Shown here piece by piece: positions 1-9,352 of a stretch of 64,000 nucleotides of DNA. The notes beneath the pieces are model-generated. The model had not been told where the DNA came from. It was given only the letters and a program-made list of their open reading frames with translations, and made no database searches. Positions within the stretch are counted from its first letter, which is position 1; every line of letters begins with the position of its first letter. The translations under genes were made by a program, and so were the position numbers. The stretch covers positions 62,001 to 126,000 of the forward strand of contig NZ_MKEQ01000002.1 in the NCBI RefSeq assembly GCF_001875655.1, written 5' to 3'. The stretch comes from Enterobacter hormaechei ATCC 49162 (GTDB taxonomy: Bacteria > Pseudomonadota > Gammaproteobacteria > Enterobacterales > Enterobacteriaceae).

Positions 1-525
1 ATTGCCGTGGGGTTCGATAACTTTGAAGCGGCGCGTCAGATGACGGCGGCGATTATCGCCCGCGGCCATCGCCATGTAGCCTATCTGGGTGCGCGTCTGG
101 ATGAACGTACTATCATCAAACAGAAGGGATACGAGCAGGCGATGCTCGACGCCGGTTTAACCCCGTACAGCGTGATGGTGGAGCAATCCTCCTCCTATAC
201 CTCGGGTATTGAGCTGATGCGTCAGGCGCGACGCGAGTATCCGCAACTGGACGGTATTTTCTGTACCAACGATGACCTTGCGGTCGGCGCCGCGTTTGAA
301 TGCCAGCGTCTGGGTTTAAAAATCCCGGATGATATGGCGATTGCCGGTTTCCACGGCCATGACATTGGCCAGGTGATGGAGCCGCGTCTGGCGAGCGTTC
401 TGACCCCGCGTGAACGCATGGGCCGCATTGGTGCAGAACGCCTGCTGGCGCGCATTCGTGGAGAGGCAGTTACCCCAAAAATGTTAGATTTAGGTTTCAC
501 CTTGTCACCGGGTGGATCTATTTAA
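1..525 (+). CDS. gntR: GntR, gluconate operon repressor (LacI family), 3' part
   Basis: Open reading frame entering from the left edge; 174 residues are visible and the N-terminal helix-turn-helix lies outside the window. The visible part is the C-terminal periplasmic-binding-protein-like effector domain of a LacI-family repressor, from AVGFDNFEAARQM to the C-terminal TLSPGGSI, and it reads almost like E. coli GntR. GntR binds gluconate (or a derivative) and represses gluconate uptake and phosphorylation genes. The gene lies directly upstream of gntK and gntU on the same strand, and probable GntR operators occur before gntK (605-632) and gntT (27566-27720). The true start cannot be given because the gene is cut by the window edge. 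Confidence 0.95.
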   Translation: MAVGFDNFEAARQMTAAIIARGHRHVAYLGARLDERTIIKQKGYEQAMLDAGLTPYSVMVEQSSSYTSGIELMRQARREYPQLDGIFCTNDDLAVGAAFECQRLGLKIPDDMAIAGFHGHDIGQVMEPRLASVLTPRERMGRIGAERLLARIRGEAVTPKMLDLGFTLSPGGSI

Positions 526-534
526 TCCGACAAA

Positions 535-550
535 TTTGAAGTAGCTCACA
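535..550 (+). promoter_or_regulatory. Probable CRP site upstream of gntK
   Basis: TTTGA, six bases, TCACA matches the CRP consensus TGTGA-N6-TCACA at nine of ten core positions. It lies about 100 bp before the gntK start and just after the gntR stop. CRP activation of gntKU is known in E. coli, so the position fits. Binding here is inferred. Confidence 0.6.
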
Positions 551-604
551 CTTATTCACTTCGCGCACGTTTGGATATTGCTTCTCTTATGCCCCGGCAG
601 GACA

Positions 605-632
605 ATGTTACCGATAACTGTTACCCGTAACA
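605..632 (+). promoter_or_regulatory. Two adjacent GntR operators before gntK
   Basis: Two back-to-back palindromic boxes, ATGTTACCGATAAC (605-618) and TGTTACCCGTAACA (619-632), match the E. coli GntR operator core GTTACCNGTAAC. They end about 20 bp before the TTG start of gntK, a repressor-blocking position. The tandem arrangement is the same as I recall for E. coli gntK. Confidence 0.8.
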
Positions 633-651
633 ATTGACTGAGGGACACCCT

Positions 652-1179
652 TTGAGCACGACTAATCACGATCACCACGTTTACGTCCTGATGGGCGTGT
701 CCGGTAGCGGTAAATCTGCCGTGGCGAGCGAAGTGGCGCATCAACTCCAGGCTGCGTTTCTTGATGGTGACTTCCTCCATCCGCGTAGCAACATCATGAA
801 AATGGCTTCCGGCGAGCCGCTGAACGACGACGACCGCAAACCGTGGTTGCAGGCGCTGAATGACGCCGCGTTCGCGATGCAGCGCACCAATAAAGTCTCC
901 CTGATCGTCTGCTCCGCGCTGAAAAAAACCTATCGCGACCTGCTGCGCGACGGCAATCCGAACCTCTCTTTCATCTACCTGAAAGGCGATTTCGAAGTGA
1001 TTGAAAGCCGTCTGAAGGCGCGTAAAGGCCACTTCTTCAAAACCCAGATGCTGGTGACGCAGTTCGAAGCGCTTCAGGAGCCGGGTGAAGATGAAAAAGA
1101 CGTCTTAGTGGTTGATATCGATCAGCCGCTGGAAGGTGTTGTTGCCAGCACCATCGAGGTTATTAATAAAAGGCAGTAA
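652..1179 (+). CDS. gntK: Gluconokinase, thermoresistant
   Basis: Phosphorylates gluconate with ATP to 6-phosphogluconate in the cytoplasm, feeding the Entner-Doudoroff and pentose phosphate pathways. A P-loop, GVSGSGKS, is at residues 15-22. The start is taken as TTG at 652, giving 175 residues, the length of E. coli GntK; GAGGGA about 6 bp upstream is a good ribosome site. An upstream in-frame TTG at 634 overlaps the operator and is less likely. gntU follows after 3 bp, so the two are co-transcribed. Regulation by GntR and CRP is supported by the boxes at 535-632. Confidence 0.96.
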   Translation: MSTTNHDHHVYVLMGVSGSGKSAVASEVAHQLQAAFLDGDFLHPRSNIMKMASGEPLNDDDRKPWLQALNDAAFAMQRTNKVSLIVCSALKKTYRDLLRDGNPNLSFIYLKGDFEVIESRLKARKGHFFKTQMLVTQFEALQEPGEDEKDVLVVDIDQPLEGVVASTIEVINKRQ

Positions 1180-1182
1180 GTT

Positions 1183-2523
1183 TTGAGTACATTAACGCTA
1201 GTGTTGACAGCAGTGGGTTCCGTTTTGCTGCTGCTGTTTTTAGTGATGAAGGCGCGTATGCACGCCTTCGTTGCTTTGATGGTGGTTTCTATTGGTGCCG
1301 GTCTCTTTTCTGGCATGCCGCTCGACAAAATTGCGGCGACGATGGAAAAAGGGATGGGCGGCACGCTCGGCTTCCTGGCCATTGTGGTGGCGCTGGGCGC
1401 GATGTTTGGCAAGATTTTGCACGAGACGGGCGCGGTCGATCAGATTGCCGTCAAGATGCTGAAATCCTTCGGCCACAGCCGTGCGCACTACGCGATTGGT
1501 CTGGCTGGTCTGATTTGCGCGCTGCCGCTGTTCTTCGAAGTGGCGGTTGTGCTGCTGATTAGCGTCGCGTTCTCCATGGCGCGTCATACCGGCACTAACC
1601 TCGTGAAGCTGGTCATTCCGCTGTTTGCGGGCGTGGCGGCAGCGGCGGCGTTTCTGCTGCCGGGGCCTGCGCCGATGCTGCTGGCCTCCCAGATGCACGC
1701 TGACTTTGGCTGGATGATCCTGATTGGCCTGTGCGCGGCGATACCGGGAATGATTATCGCCGGTCCGCTGTGGGGCAACTTCATCAGCCGTTACGTTGAG
1801 CTGCACATTCCGGATGACATCTCCGAGCCGCACCTGGGCGAGGGCAAAATGCCGTCCTTCGGGTTTAGTCTCTCTTTGATTCTTCTGCCTCTGGTGCTGG
1901 TTGGCCTGAAAACCATCGCCGCGCGTTTTGTGCCGGTGGGGTCAACCGCGTACGAATGGTTCGAATTTATCGGTCATCCGTTCACCGCGATCCTGGTGGC
2001 GTGTCTGGTGGCGATTTACGGCCTGGCGATGCGTCAGGGCATGCCGAAAGACCGCGTGATGGAGATCTGCGGCGCGGCGCTGCAACCGGCCGGGATTATC
2101 CTGCTGGTGATCGGTGCAGGTGGCGTGTTCAAGCAGGTGCTGGTGGATTCCGGCGTGGGTCCGGCACTGGGCGAAGCGCTGACCGGGATGGGGCTGCCGA
2201 TTGCGGTCACCTGCTTCGTACTCGCCGCGGCGGTGCGTATCATTCAGGGCTCCGCGACCGTGGCGTGCTTAACTGCCGTCGGTCTGGTGATGCCGGTGAT
2301 TGAACAGCTGAACTACTCCGGTGCGCAGATGGCGGCGCTCTCTATCTGTATCGCGGGTGGCTCGATTGTGGTTTCGCACGTGAACGACGCGGGCTTCTGG
2401 CTGTTCGGTAAATTTACCGGCGCCACCGAAGCGCAAACCCTGAAAACCTGGACGCTGATGGAAACGATCCTCGGCACGACGGGTGCGATTGTCGGGATGA
2501 TTGCGTTTACGCTGCTGAGCTAA
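1183..2523 (+). CDS. gntU: Low-affinity gluconate transporter GntU
   Basis: Inner-membrane gluconate:H+ symporter of the GntP family, 446 residues as in E. coli. The sequence is a string of hydrophobic segments over its whole length. Family-typical stretches are visible, for example ALPLFFEVAVVLL, FLLPGPAPMLLASQ and the C-terminal SHVNDAGFWLFGKF. The start is TTG, three bases after the gntK stop; AAGG in the end of gntK can serve as ribosome site. It works with gntK. A paralogue, gntT (high affinity), lies at 26228-27544 on the other strand. Confidence 0.95.
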   Translation: MSTLTLVLTAVGSVLLLLFLVMKARMHAFVALMVVSIGAGLFSGMPLDKIAATMEKGMGGTLGFLAIVVALGAMFGKILHETGAVDQIAVKMLKSFGHSRAHYAIGLAGLICALPLFFEVAVVLLISVAFSMARHTGTNLVKLVIPLFAGVAAAAAFLLPGPAPMLLASQMHADFGWMILIGLCAAIPGMIIAGPLWGNFISRYVELHIPDDISEPHLGEGKMPSFGFSLSLILLPLVLVGLKTIAARFVPVGSTAYEWFEFIGHPFTAILVACLVAIYGLAMRQGMPKDRVMEICGAALQPAGIILLVIGAGGVFKQVLVDSGVGPALGEALTGMGLPIAVTCFVLAAAVRIIQGSATVACLTAVGLVMPVIEQLNYSGAQMAALSICIAGGSIVVSHVNDAGFWLFGKFTGATEAQTLKTWTLMETILGTTGAIVGMIAFTLLS

Positions 2524-2535
2524 TCCCGGTTTTCT

Positions 2536-2580
2536 CCCTCTCCCGGTGGGAGAGGGCTGGGGTGAGGGCATCAGGCCGCA
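2536..2580 (+). repeat. Palindromic repeat family A, long form, copy 1
   Basis: Stem CCCTCTCCC / GGGAGAGGG with a three-base loop, followed by GGGGTGAGGGCATCAG and GCCGCA. It starts 12 bp after the gntU stop. Near-identical copies are at 2971-3019 (inverted) and 18327-18371. Confidence 0.85.
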
Positions 2581-2733
2581 CCCTAAAATAATATTTCGTT
2601 TTGCGAGCCGCCTTCCAGAGCCTCTCTTGCCACCCCGCCCCCAACGCAGTATCTTCTTGCCGCGCCTGCAAAATCAGGCGTCAGGATTAGCCTCTCCAGT
2701 GGTGGATACACATTACTCATCAGAGGCTGTCTT

Positions 2734-2931
2734 ATGACTACTACCCCTAACTTTTCTCACACTTTATTTACTACCCCATTCGATCACACCACTGATTTCA
2801 CCGAACTGGCAGATAATTGCTCGCGGTTTGTCGACGTGCTGCTTGCTCACAAAGGAAGGCATCGTGCCGCTGTAAAAAATGCCGGGTGGCGCTTACGCTT
2901 ACCCGGCCTACGGGACCAGAGTTTGTTGTAG
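2734..2931 (+). CDS. Hypothetical small ORF, possible remnant
   Basis: A 65-codon frame starting ATGACTACTACCCC, with AGAGG 8 bp upstream. The first roughly 48 residues (MTTTPNFSHTLFTTPF, then ELADNCSRFVDVLL) look protein-like, but from about residue 49 the frame runs into a REP element, so the natural end may be lost. A second frame reads through the preceding 150 bp and stops at the TGA overlapping this ATG (ATGA), a coupling arrangement. The leader (AGGATTAGCCTCTCCAG and CAGAGGCTGTCTT) reminds me of leaders before small genes in P4-like satellite prophages; I cannot verify this. I do not recognise the product. It could equally be non-coding. Confidence 0.3.
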   Translation: MTTTPNFSHTLFTTPFDHTTDFTELADNCSRFVDVLLAHKGRHRAAVKNAGWRLRLPGLRDQSLL

Positions 2932-2958
2932 GTCGGGTAAGGCGAAGCCGCCACCCGA
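2881..2958. repeat. REP pair (BIME-like)
   Basis: Two inverted REP units: GCCGGGTGGCG to CGGCCTAC (2881-2911), and GTAGGTCGGGTAAGG to CCACCCGA (2928-2958). The GTAG head and the GC-rich imperfect palindrome are those of enterobacterial REP elements. Confidence 0.85.
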
Positions 2959-2970
2959 CAAAATAAGACC

Positions 2971-3019
2971 TCTGCGGCCTGATGCCCTCACCCCGGCCCT
3001 CTCCCACGGGGAGAGGGGG
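2971..3019 (-). repeat. Palindromic repeat family A, long form, copy 2 (inverted)
   Basis: Reverse complement of the element at 2536-2580 with few mismatches, including the CGGCCTGATGCCC tail. The pair brackets about 390 bp containing the small ORF and the REP pair. Confidence 0.85.
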
Positions 3020-3028
3020 CAAACACTA

Positions 3029-3055
3029 AAAACGGCAATCTAAGATTGCCGTTTT
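3029..3055 (-). terminator. Intrinsic terminator of yhgN
   Basis: Perfect 12-bp stem AAAACGGCAATC / GATTGCCGTTTT with a three-base loop. It is flanked by A and T runs, so it can act in both directions; it lies 8 bp beyond the yhgN stop on the minus strand. Confidence 0.85.
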
Positions 3056-3063
3056 GCTTTTAC

Positions 3064-3657
3064 CTACCCTTTCATCCACGCCCGGATCCCGTCCAGGAAC
3101 ATCTGCGTGGCCATCATCACCAGAATCAGCCCCATCAGGCGCTCCAGCGCGTTCACCCCTTTCTCACCCAGCAGGCGCAGGAACAGCGACGACTGTAACA
3201 GGATAATAAACGTCCCGCCCCAGGCGATCAGCAGGGCAATCACCAGATGGCTCATCTGATTCGGATACTGATGCGACAACAGCATCAGCGTCGCCAGAAT
3301 CGTTGGTCCGGCGACCAGCGGAATTGCCAGCGGCACGATAAACGGCTCTTCACCCGCGGGCAGGCCGCTACTGCTGCCTTCCGCGCTCGGAAAAATCATC
3401 TTAATGGCAATCAGGAACAAAATTATCCCGCCGGAAATGGAGACCGTTTCGGCGCGTAAGTTCAGGAAGGCAAGGATCTTTTCACCAGCGAACAGGAAGA
3501 TAAACATCACCAGCAGGGCGATAAGCAGTTCGCGGATCATGATCGCCCGGCGGCGCTTCGGCTCGGTGTGCTTCAGCACCGACATGAAGATCGGCAGATT
3601 ACCGAGCGGATCCATAATCAGGATCAATAAAACCGCTGCGGAAATGATTTCACTCAT
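3064..3657 (-). CDS. yhgN: MarC-family inner-membrane protein YhgN
   Basis: A 197-residue polytopic membrane protein with about six hydrophobic segments, matching E. coli YhgN (UPF0056/MarC family) in length. Typical features are the N-terminal DPLGNLPIF motif and the central PLAIPLVAGP motif. MarC relatives were once linked to multiple antibiotic resistance, but the substrate is unknown and I assign none. It is convergent with gntU and divergent from asd. Monocistronic, with a strong terminator at 3029-3055. Confidence 0.92.
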   Translation of the reverse strand: MSEIISAAVLLILIMDPLGNLPIFMSVLKHTEPKRRRAIMIRELLIALLVMFIFLFAGEKILAFLNLRAETVSISGGIILFLIAIKMIFPSAEGSSSGLPAGEEPFIVPLAIPLVAGPTILATLMLLSHQYPNQMSHLVIALLIAWGGTFIILLQSSLFLRLLGEKGVNALERLMGLILVMMATQMFLDGIRAWMKG

Positions 3658-3835
3658 CTTAAATTATCCCTGATACTTATTGTGGTTATTCCGATGATTA
3701 GCACTTTTTCTGATAGCCGGGCAATCATCGATTAATTTCGCTTGCGACTTTGGCAGCATTTTGTAATGTGAAGCATATCCCAGTTCAATACTGGCTTGCA
3801 CAATCAGCACACACCCCTTGCAGGAAAAAAATGCT

Positions 3836-4939
3836 ATGAAAAACGTTGGTTTTATCGGCTGGCGCGGTATGGTCGGCTCTGTACTCATGCAACGCATGGT
3901 TGAAGAGCGCGATTTCGACGCCATCCGCCCGGTCTTCTTCTCCACTTCCCAGCTCGGCCAGGCTGCACCGTCCTTTGGAGGTACCACTGGCACGTTGCAG
4001 GATGCTTACGACCTGGAGGCGCTGAAGGCACTCGACATTATTGTGACCTGCCAGGGCGGCGATTATACCAACGAAATCTATCCGAAGCTGCGTGAAAGCG
4101 GCTGGCAGGGCTACTGGATTGACGCGGCCTCTTCGCTGCGCATGAAAGACGATGCCATCATCATTCTTGACCCGGTTAACCAGGACGTCATCACCGATGG
4201 CCTGAACAACGGCGTGAAAACCTTTGTCGGCGGTAACTGCACCGTCAGCCTGATGCTGATGTCCCTCGGCGGCCTGTTCGCGCAGGACCTGGTGGAGTGG
4301 GTCTCCGTAGCGACCTACCAGGCGGCCTCCGGCGGCGGCGCGCGCCATATGCGCGAGCTGCTGACCCAGATGGGCCAGCTGCACCAGAGCGTCGCGACCG
4401 AGCTGGCAGACCCGGCATCCGCTATTCTCGACATTGAGCGTAAAGTCACTCAACTGACCCGCAGCGGCGAACTGCCGGTGGATAACTTCGGCGTACCGCT
4501 GGCCGGTGGCCTGATCCCGTGGATCGACAAACAGCTGGATAACGGCCAGACCCGCGAAGAGTGGAAGGGCCAGGCTGAGACCAACAAAATCCTCGCGACC
4601 GCGAACACCATTCCGGTTGACGGTCTGTGCGTGCGTATCGGCGCGCTGCGCTGTCACAGCCAGGCCTTCACCATTAAACTGAAAAAAGATGTGTCTATTC
4701 CGACCGTGGAAGAGCTGCTGGCCGCACACAACCCGTGGGCGAAAGTGGTGCCAAACGATCGCGATATCACCATGCGCGAACTGACCCCGGCAGCCGTCAC
4801 CGGTACGCTGACCACCCCGGTTGGCCGCCTGCGCAAGCTGAACATGGGGCCGGAGTATCTCTCTGCGTTCACCGTGGGTGACCAGCTGCTGTGGGGTGCC
4901 GCCGAGCCGCTGCGCCGCATGCTGCGCCAGCTGGCGTAA
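3836..4939 (+). CDS. asd: Aspartate-semialdehyde dehydrogenase
   Basis: Reduces aspartyl-4-phosphate to aspartate semialdehyde with NADPH, the branch point to lysine, diaminopimelate (cell wall), threonine and methionine. 367 residues, the E. coli length, when started at ATG 3836 (CAGGAAAAAA upstream); an in-frame start six codons earlier overlaps that ribosome site and is rejected. The nucleotide-binding N-terminus is [10 protein letters not shown]; the catalytic cysteine is Cys135 in [17 protein letters not shown] carries the substrate-binding histidine. A strong terminator follows at 4956-4981. I see no lysine riboswitch upstream. Confidence 0.97.
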   Translation: MKNVGFIGWRGMVGSVLMQRMVEERDFDAIRPVFFSTSQLGQAAPSFGGTTGTLQDAYDLEALKALDIIVTCQGGDYTNEIYPKLRESGWQGYWIDAASSLRMKDDAIIILDPVNQDVITDGLNNGVKTFVGGNCTVSLMLMSLGGLFAQDLVEWVSVATYQAASGGGARHMRELLTQMGQLHQSVATELADPASAILDIERKVTQLTRSGELPVDNFGVPLAGGLIPWIDKQLDNGQTREEWKGQAETNKILATANTIPVDGLCVRIGALRCHSQAFTIKLKKDVSIPTVEELLAAHNPWAKVVPNDRDITMRELTPAAVTGTLTTPVGRLRKLNMGPEYLSAFTVGDQLLWGAAEPLRRMLRQLA

Positions 4940-4955
4940 TAATTTGTTAAACACG

Positions 4956-4981
4956 GGGGGTGATTGTCACCCCCTTTTTTT
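4956..4981 (+). terminator. Intrinsic terminator of asd
   Basis: Stem GGGGGTGA / TCACCCCC with a three-base loop, followed by seven T residues, 17 bp after the asd stop. It separates asd from the glycogen operon. Confidence 0.92.
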
Positions 4982-5178
4982 GCGTACTACATGGAGTAAA
5001 ACGCAGATGTCTGATTTTTTATCAGGAGGACCCACGACGTTGGCTATGCTTTAAGGAAGATTTATTTCTCACCTGAGGGTAGGGCGGAGCAGAGAGGATT
5101 AACTGCACCGTTTAGGTCACATTAAAAGTCGTTCCGGAGCGAGTAAAAAGGGCGACATAAAAAAACAGGATGAATACC

Positions 5179-7365
5179 ATGTCCGATCGTATTTCGAGAG
5201 ACGTGATTAATGCGCTTATTGCGGGTCATTTTGCCGACCCCTTTTCTGTGCTAGGGATGCACCGTACAGAGGCCGGACTGGAAGTTCGGGCGCTGTTACC
5301 GGATGCGACAGAAGTGTGGGTTATCGAACCCAAAACCGGCCGCAAGGTGGGTAATCTGGAATGCCTCGACTCGCGTGGCTTCTTCTCGGGCGTCATGCCC
5401 CGCCGTAAAAATCCTTTTCGTTACCAGCTCGCCGTTATCTGGCACGGCCAGCAAAACCTGATTGACGATCCCTATAGCTTCGGCCCGCTCTTAAAAGAGA
5501 TGGACGCCTGGCTGCTGTCCGAAGGGACCCATTTACGCCCTTACGAAACGCTGGGTGCCCATGCGGATACCATGGACGGTATCACCGGCACGCGTTTTGC
5601 CGTATGGGCGCCAAACGCCCAGCGCGTCTCCGTCGTCGGGCAGTTCAACTACTGGGACGGTCGTCGTCACCCCATGCGCCTGCGCCGGGAAACCGGCATC
5701 TGGGAACTGTTTATCCCCGGTGCGCACAACGGTCAGCTCTACAAATTCGAGATGATCGATGCCAACGGCAAGCTGCGTATTAAATCTGACCCGTACGCCT
5801 TTGAGGCCGAGCTGCGTCCGAATACCGCCTCGCTGATTTGCGGCCTGCCGGAAAAGGTCGTCCAGAGCGAGGAGCGCAAGCAGGCCAACCGCTTCGATGC
5901 GCCCATATCGGTTTATGAGGTGCATCTTGGCTCGTGGCGTCGGCACACCGATAACAACTTCTGGCTGAGCTATCGCGAGCTGGCGGACCAGTTGGTGCCG
6001 TACGCCAAATGGATGGGCTTTACCCATCTGGAGCTGCTGCCGATCAACGAACACCCGTTCGACGGCAGCTGGGGCTATCAGCCTACCGGGCTGTATGCGC
6101 CTACGCGCCGCTTCGGCACGCGCGATGACTTCCGCTATTTCATCGATGCCGCCCACGCCGCCGGGCTGAACGTGATCCTCGACTGGGTGCCGGGCCACTT
6201 CCCGTCGGACGATTTTGCGCTGGCAGAGTTCGACGGCACGAAGCTGTACGAGCACAGCGATCCGCGCGAAGGCTATCACCAGGACTGGAACACGCTGATC
6301 TACAACTACGGTCGCCGTGAAGTGTCGAATTACCTGGTCGGTAACGCGCTGTACTGGATCGAGCGCTTCGGCATTGATGCCCTGCGCGTGGATGCGGTGG
6401 CGTCGATGATCTACCGCGACTACAGCCGCAAAGAGGGCGAGTGGATCCCGAATGAGTATGGCGGACGTGAAAACCTGGAAGCGATTGAGTTTCTGCGCAA
6501 CACCAACCGCATTATCGGCGAGCAGGTAGAAGGCGCCGTGACCATGGCGGAAGAGTCCACCGACTTCCCGGGTGTTTCCCGTCCACCGGCAATGGGTGGT
6601 CTGGGCTTCTGGTATAAGTGGAACCTCGGCTGGATGCACGACACGCTCGACTACATGAAGCTCGACCCGGTTTTTCGTCAGTATCACCACGATAAGCTCA
6701 CCTTCGGGCTGCTCTACAACTACACCGAAAACTTCATGCTGCCGCTGTCGCATGATGAAGTGGTGCACGGCAAGAAATCCATTCTCGACCGCATGCCGGG
6801 CGACCCGTGGCAGAAGTTCGCCAACCTGCGCGCCTACTACGGCTGGATGTTCGCCTTCCCGGGCAAAAAGCTGCTGTTTATGGGTAATGAGTTTGCCCAG
6901 GGGCGCGAATGGAACCACGACACCAGCCTTGACTGGCATCTGCTGGAGGGCGCGGACAACTGGCACCACGGCGTGCAGCGTCTGGTCCGCGACCTGAACC
7001 TGACCTATCGCCACCACAAAGCGCTGCACGAGCTGGACTTCGATCCGTACGGCTTTGAGTGGCTGGTGGTGGACGACCACGAGTGCTCGGTGTTTGTCTT
7101 TGTACGCCGCGACAAAGCGGGTAACGAGATCATCGTTGCCAGCAACTTTACCCCGGTGCCGCGCGAACACTACCGCTTCGGCATTAACCAGCCGGGCAAA
7201 TGGCGCGAAATTCTCAATACCGACTCCATGCACTACCACGGCAGCAACGCCGGTAACGGTGGGCTGGTACAGAGCGACACCCTCGAAAGCCACGGCCGAC
7301 CAAACTCCCTGAGCCTGACGCTGCCGCCGCTGAGCACAATCTGGCTGGTGCGGGAGGGAGAATGA
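5179..7365 (+). CDS. glgB: 1,4-alpha-glucan branching enzyme
   Basis: Adds alpha-1,6 branches to glycogen. 728 residues when started at ATG 5179, the E. coli length, with AGGA 8 bp upstream; the ATG at 5170 sits directly on that ribosome site. An N-terminal carbohydrate-binding half ([22 protein letters not shown]) precedes a GH13 catalytic barrel with [14 protein letters not shown], the nucleophile in RVDAVAS (Asp405 by alignment), the acid in AEESTDFP (Glu458) and [10 protein letters not shown] (Asp526). First gene of glgBXCAP; it overlaps glgX by 4 bp (ATGA). Confidence 0.97.
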   Translation: MSDRISRDVINALIAGHFADPFSVLGMHRTEAGLEVRALLPDATEVWVIEPKTGRKVGNLECLDSRGFFSGVMPRRKNPFRYQLAVIWHGQQNLIDDPYSFGPLLKEMDAWLLSEGTHLRPYETLGAHADTMDGITGTRFAVWAPNAQRVSVVGQFNYWDGRRHPMRLRRETGIWELFIPGAHNGQLYKFEMIDANGKLRIKSDPYAFEAELRPNTASLICGLPEKVVQSEERKQANRFDAPISVYEVHLGSWRRHTDNNFWLSYRELADQLVPYAKWMGFTHLELLPINEHPFDGSWGYQPTGLYAPTRRFGTRDDFRYFIDAAHAAGLNVILDWVPGHFPSDDFALAEFDGTKLYEHSDPREGYHQDWNTLIYNYGRREVSNYLVGNALYWIERFGIDALRVDAVASMIYRDYSRKEGEWIPNEYGGRENLEAIEFLRNTNRIIGEQVEGAVTMAEESTDFPGVSRPPAMGGLGFWYKWNLGWMHDTLDYMKLDPVFRQYHHDKLTFGLLYNYTENFMLPLSHDEVVHGKKSILDRMPGDPWQKFANLRAYYGWMFAFPGKKLLFMGNEFAQGREWNHDTSLDWHLLEGADNWHHGVQRLVRDLNLTYRHHKALHELDFDPYGFEWLVVDDHECSVFVFVRRDKAGNEIIVASNFTPVPREHYRFGINQPGKWREILNTDSMHYHGSNAGNGGLVQSDTLESHGRPNSLSLTLPPLSTIWLVREGE

Positions 7366-9335
7366 CACAGCTCACGGCAGGTAAACCCGAACCGCTCGGG
7401 GCAAGTTTTGACGGAAAGGGGGTTAACTTCACGCTCTTTTCCGCCCATGCGGAGCGGGTGGAACTCTGTGTGTTTGACGGGGAAGGTAACGAGCACCGTT
7501 ACGATTTACCGGCGCGCACGGGGGATACCTGGCATGGTTACCTGGCCGGAGGACGGCCGGGGATGCACTACGGTTTTCGCGTTCACGGCCCCTGGGAGCC
7601 TGCTCAGGGACACTGGTTTAACCCGGCGAAGCTGCTGATTGACCCGTGCGCGCACCGCGTCGACGGCGAGTTTAAAGACGACCCGCTGTTCCACGTTGGC
7701 TATGGCGAACCTGACCACCGCGACAGCGCGTCCGTCGCGCCTAAAAGCGTGGTGGTGCACGATCTCTATGACTGGGAAGACGATGCCCCGCCGCAGACGC
7801 CGTGGGGCAATACCGTGATTTATGAAGCCCACGTCAAAGGGCTGACGTATCTGCACCCGTCGATCCCCAAAGAGATGCGCGGCACCTATAAAGCGCTTGG
7901 GCATTCGACGATGGTCGCTTACCTGAAGCACTTAGGCATCACCGCGCTGGAGCTGTTGCCGGTGGCGCATTTCGCCAGCGAGCCGCGCCTTCAGCGTCTT
8001 GGGTTAAGCAACTACTGGGGCTACAACCCGCTGGCGATGTTCGCCCTCGACCCGCGCTACGCGGTGCATCCCGAGAAGGCGCGGGATGAGTTTCGTGATG
8101 CGGTGAAGGCGCTTCACGCGGCGGGGATTGAGGTCATTCTGGACGTGGTACTGAACCACAGTGCGGAAAGCGATCTTGACGGTCCGACGCTCTCACAGCG
8201 CGGAATCGATAACCGTAGCTATTATTGGATCAGGGACGACGGCGATTACGAGAACTGGACCGGGTGCGGTAACACCCTCAATCTCAGTCATCCGGCGGTC
8301 ACGCATTACGCGTATGAGTGCCTGAAATACTGGGTTGAGACCTTCCACGTGGACGGTTTTCGTTTCGACCTGGCGCCGGTGATGGGGCGTACCCCGGCGT
8401 TCAGCCAGCAGGCGCCGCTGTTTGAGGCGATAAAAAACTGCCCGGTGCTTTCCCGGGTGAAGCTCATCGCAGAGCCATGGGATATCGGTGAGGGCGGTTA
8501 TCAGGTGGGGAACTTTCCGCCCCTGTTTGCCGAGTGGAACGACCACTACCGCGATGCCATCCGCCGCTTCTGGCTGACGCGCGATCTGTCGTTAGGGGAG
8601 TTCGCCGGACGCTTTGCTGGCTCCAGCGATCTCTTTAAGCGCGACGGAAAACGTCCGTCGGCCACCATTAACCTGGTGACGGCGCACGACGGTTTTACGC
8701 TGCGCGACTGCGTTTGTTTCAATCAGAAACACAATGAGGCAAACGGCGAAGAGAATCGCGATGGGACTAACGATAACCATAGCTTTAACCATGGTATAGA
8801 AGGGTTAGGCGGAAGTCTGGATGTGATCGAGCGGCGACGCGCCAGCGTTCATGCGCTGCTGACGACGCTTTTGTTATCGCAGGGTACGCCGATGCTGCTG
8901 GCGGGTGACGAACACGGCCACAGCCAGCACGGCAACAATAACGCCTATTGCCAGGATAACACCCTGACCTGGCTTGACTGGGGAGAAGCGAACAGCGGGT
9001 TGACCCATTTCACCGCGGCGCTGATCCATCTTCGCCAGCAAATCCCCGCGCTCACCGCCGACCGCTGGTGGGAGGAGGGCGACGGCAACGTTCGCTGGCT
9101 GAATCAAGACGCGCAACCGTTAAGCGCGCAAGAGTGGCAACACGGCGTACCACGTTTGCAAATCCTGCTGTCGGATACGTGGCTGGTGACGCTGAACGCG
9201 ACGGACGACGTCGCTGAGATTGTTTTACCTGACGGGGAGTGGCGAGCTGTTCCCCCCTTTGCCGGAGCGGATAATCCGGTAGTAATGGCTGTCTGGCACG
9301 GGCCTGCGCACGGAGTGTGCGTATTCCAAAGATGA
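7362..9335 (+). CDS. glgX: Glycogen debranching enzyme (isoamylase type)
   Basis: Hydrolyses the alpha-1,6 branch of glycogen limit dextrins, releasing short maltodextrins after phosphorylase action. 657 residues as in E. coli. An N-terminal carbohydrate-binding domain ([19 protein letters not shown]) is followed by a GH13 barrel with [19 protein letters not shown] (nucleophile Asp), LIAEPWDIG (acid Glu) and VTAHDGFTL (third Asp). It starts inside the glgB stop (ATGA), so translation is probably coupled. The last codons also form part of a hairpin that may control glgC (9306-9346). Confidence 0.97.
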   Translation: MTQLTAGKPEPLGASFDGKGVNFTLFSAHAERVELCVFDGEGNEHRYDLPARTGDTWHGYLAGGRPGMHYGFRVHGPWEPAQGHWFNPAKLLIDPCAHRVDGEFKDDPLFHVGYGEPDHRDSASVAPKSVVVHDLYDWEDDAPPQTPWGNTVIYEAHVKGLTYLHPSIPKEMRGTYKALGHSTMVAYLKHLGITALELLPVAHFASEPRLQRLGLSNYWGYNPLAMFALDPRYAVHPEKARDEFRDAVKALHAAGIEVILDVVLNHSAESDLDGPTLSQRGIDNRSYYWIRDDGDYENWTGCGNTLNLSHPAVTHYAYECLKYWVETFHVDGFRFDLAPVMGRTPAFSQQAPLFEAIKNCPVLSRVKLIAEPWDIGEGGYQVGNFPPLFAEWNDHYRDAIRRFWLTRDLSLGEFAGRFAGSSDLFKRDGKRPSATINLVTAHDGFTLRDCVCFNQKHNEANGEENRDGTNDNHSFNHGIEGLGGSLDVIERRRASVHALLTTLLLSQGTPMLLAGDEHGHSQHGNNNAYCQDNTLTWLDWGEANSGLTHFTAALIHLRQQIPALTADRWWEEGDGNVRWLNQDAQPLSAQEWQHGVPRLQILLSDTWLVTLNATDDVAEIVLPDGEWRAVPPFAGADNPVVMAVWHGPAHGVCVFQR

Positions 9336-9346
9336 TAAAAAAGGAG
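9306..9346 (+). promoter_or_regulatory. Probable CsrA-binding leader of glgC
   Basis: GCGCAC-GGA-GTGTGC (9306-9320) forms a short hairpin that presents GGA in its loop, and a second GGA is in the glgC ribosome site AAGGAG (9341-9346). E. coli glgC mRNA carries the same pair of CsrA sites, which block translation. Here the hairpin lies in the end of the glgX coding sequence. CsrA control is inferred. Confidence 0.6.
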
Positions 9347-9352
9347 TTAGTC

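Larger units (their letters stand above)
2524..3063. other. Repeat-rich gntU-yhgN junction (540 bp)
   Basis: Between the convergent genes gntU and yhgN lie, in order: a CCCTCTCC-type palindrome (2536-2580), an unplaced stretch with two overlapping short reading frames (about 2581-2875), a REP pair (2881-2958), an inverted copy of the first palindrome (2971-3019) and an intrinsic terminator (3029-3055). The E. coli junction is, as far as I recall, short and without a gene. Confidence 0.7.

Noticed and set aside
4940..5178. Riboswitch or small RNA between asd and glgB
   Set aside because: Only the asd terminator and a plausible glgB leader are visible; no conserved riboswitch core was seen.
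5533..7368. 611-codon open frame opposite glgB
   Set aside because: Shadow of the glgB reading frame; composition is that of antisense GC-rich codons.
9317..9352. Upstream GTG start for glgC
   Set aside because: It would place the ribosome site AAGGAG inside the gene and adds 12 residues not found in E. coli GlgC.
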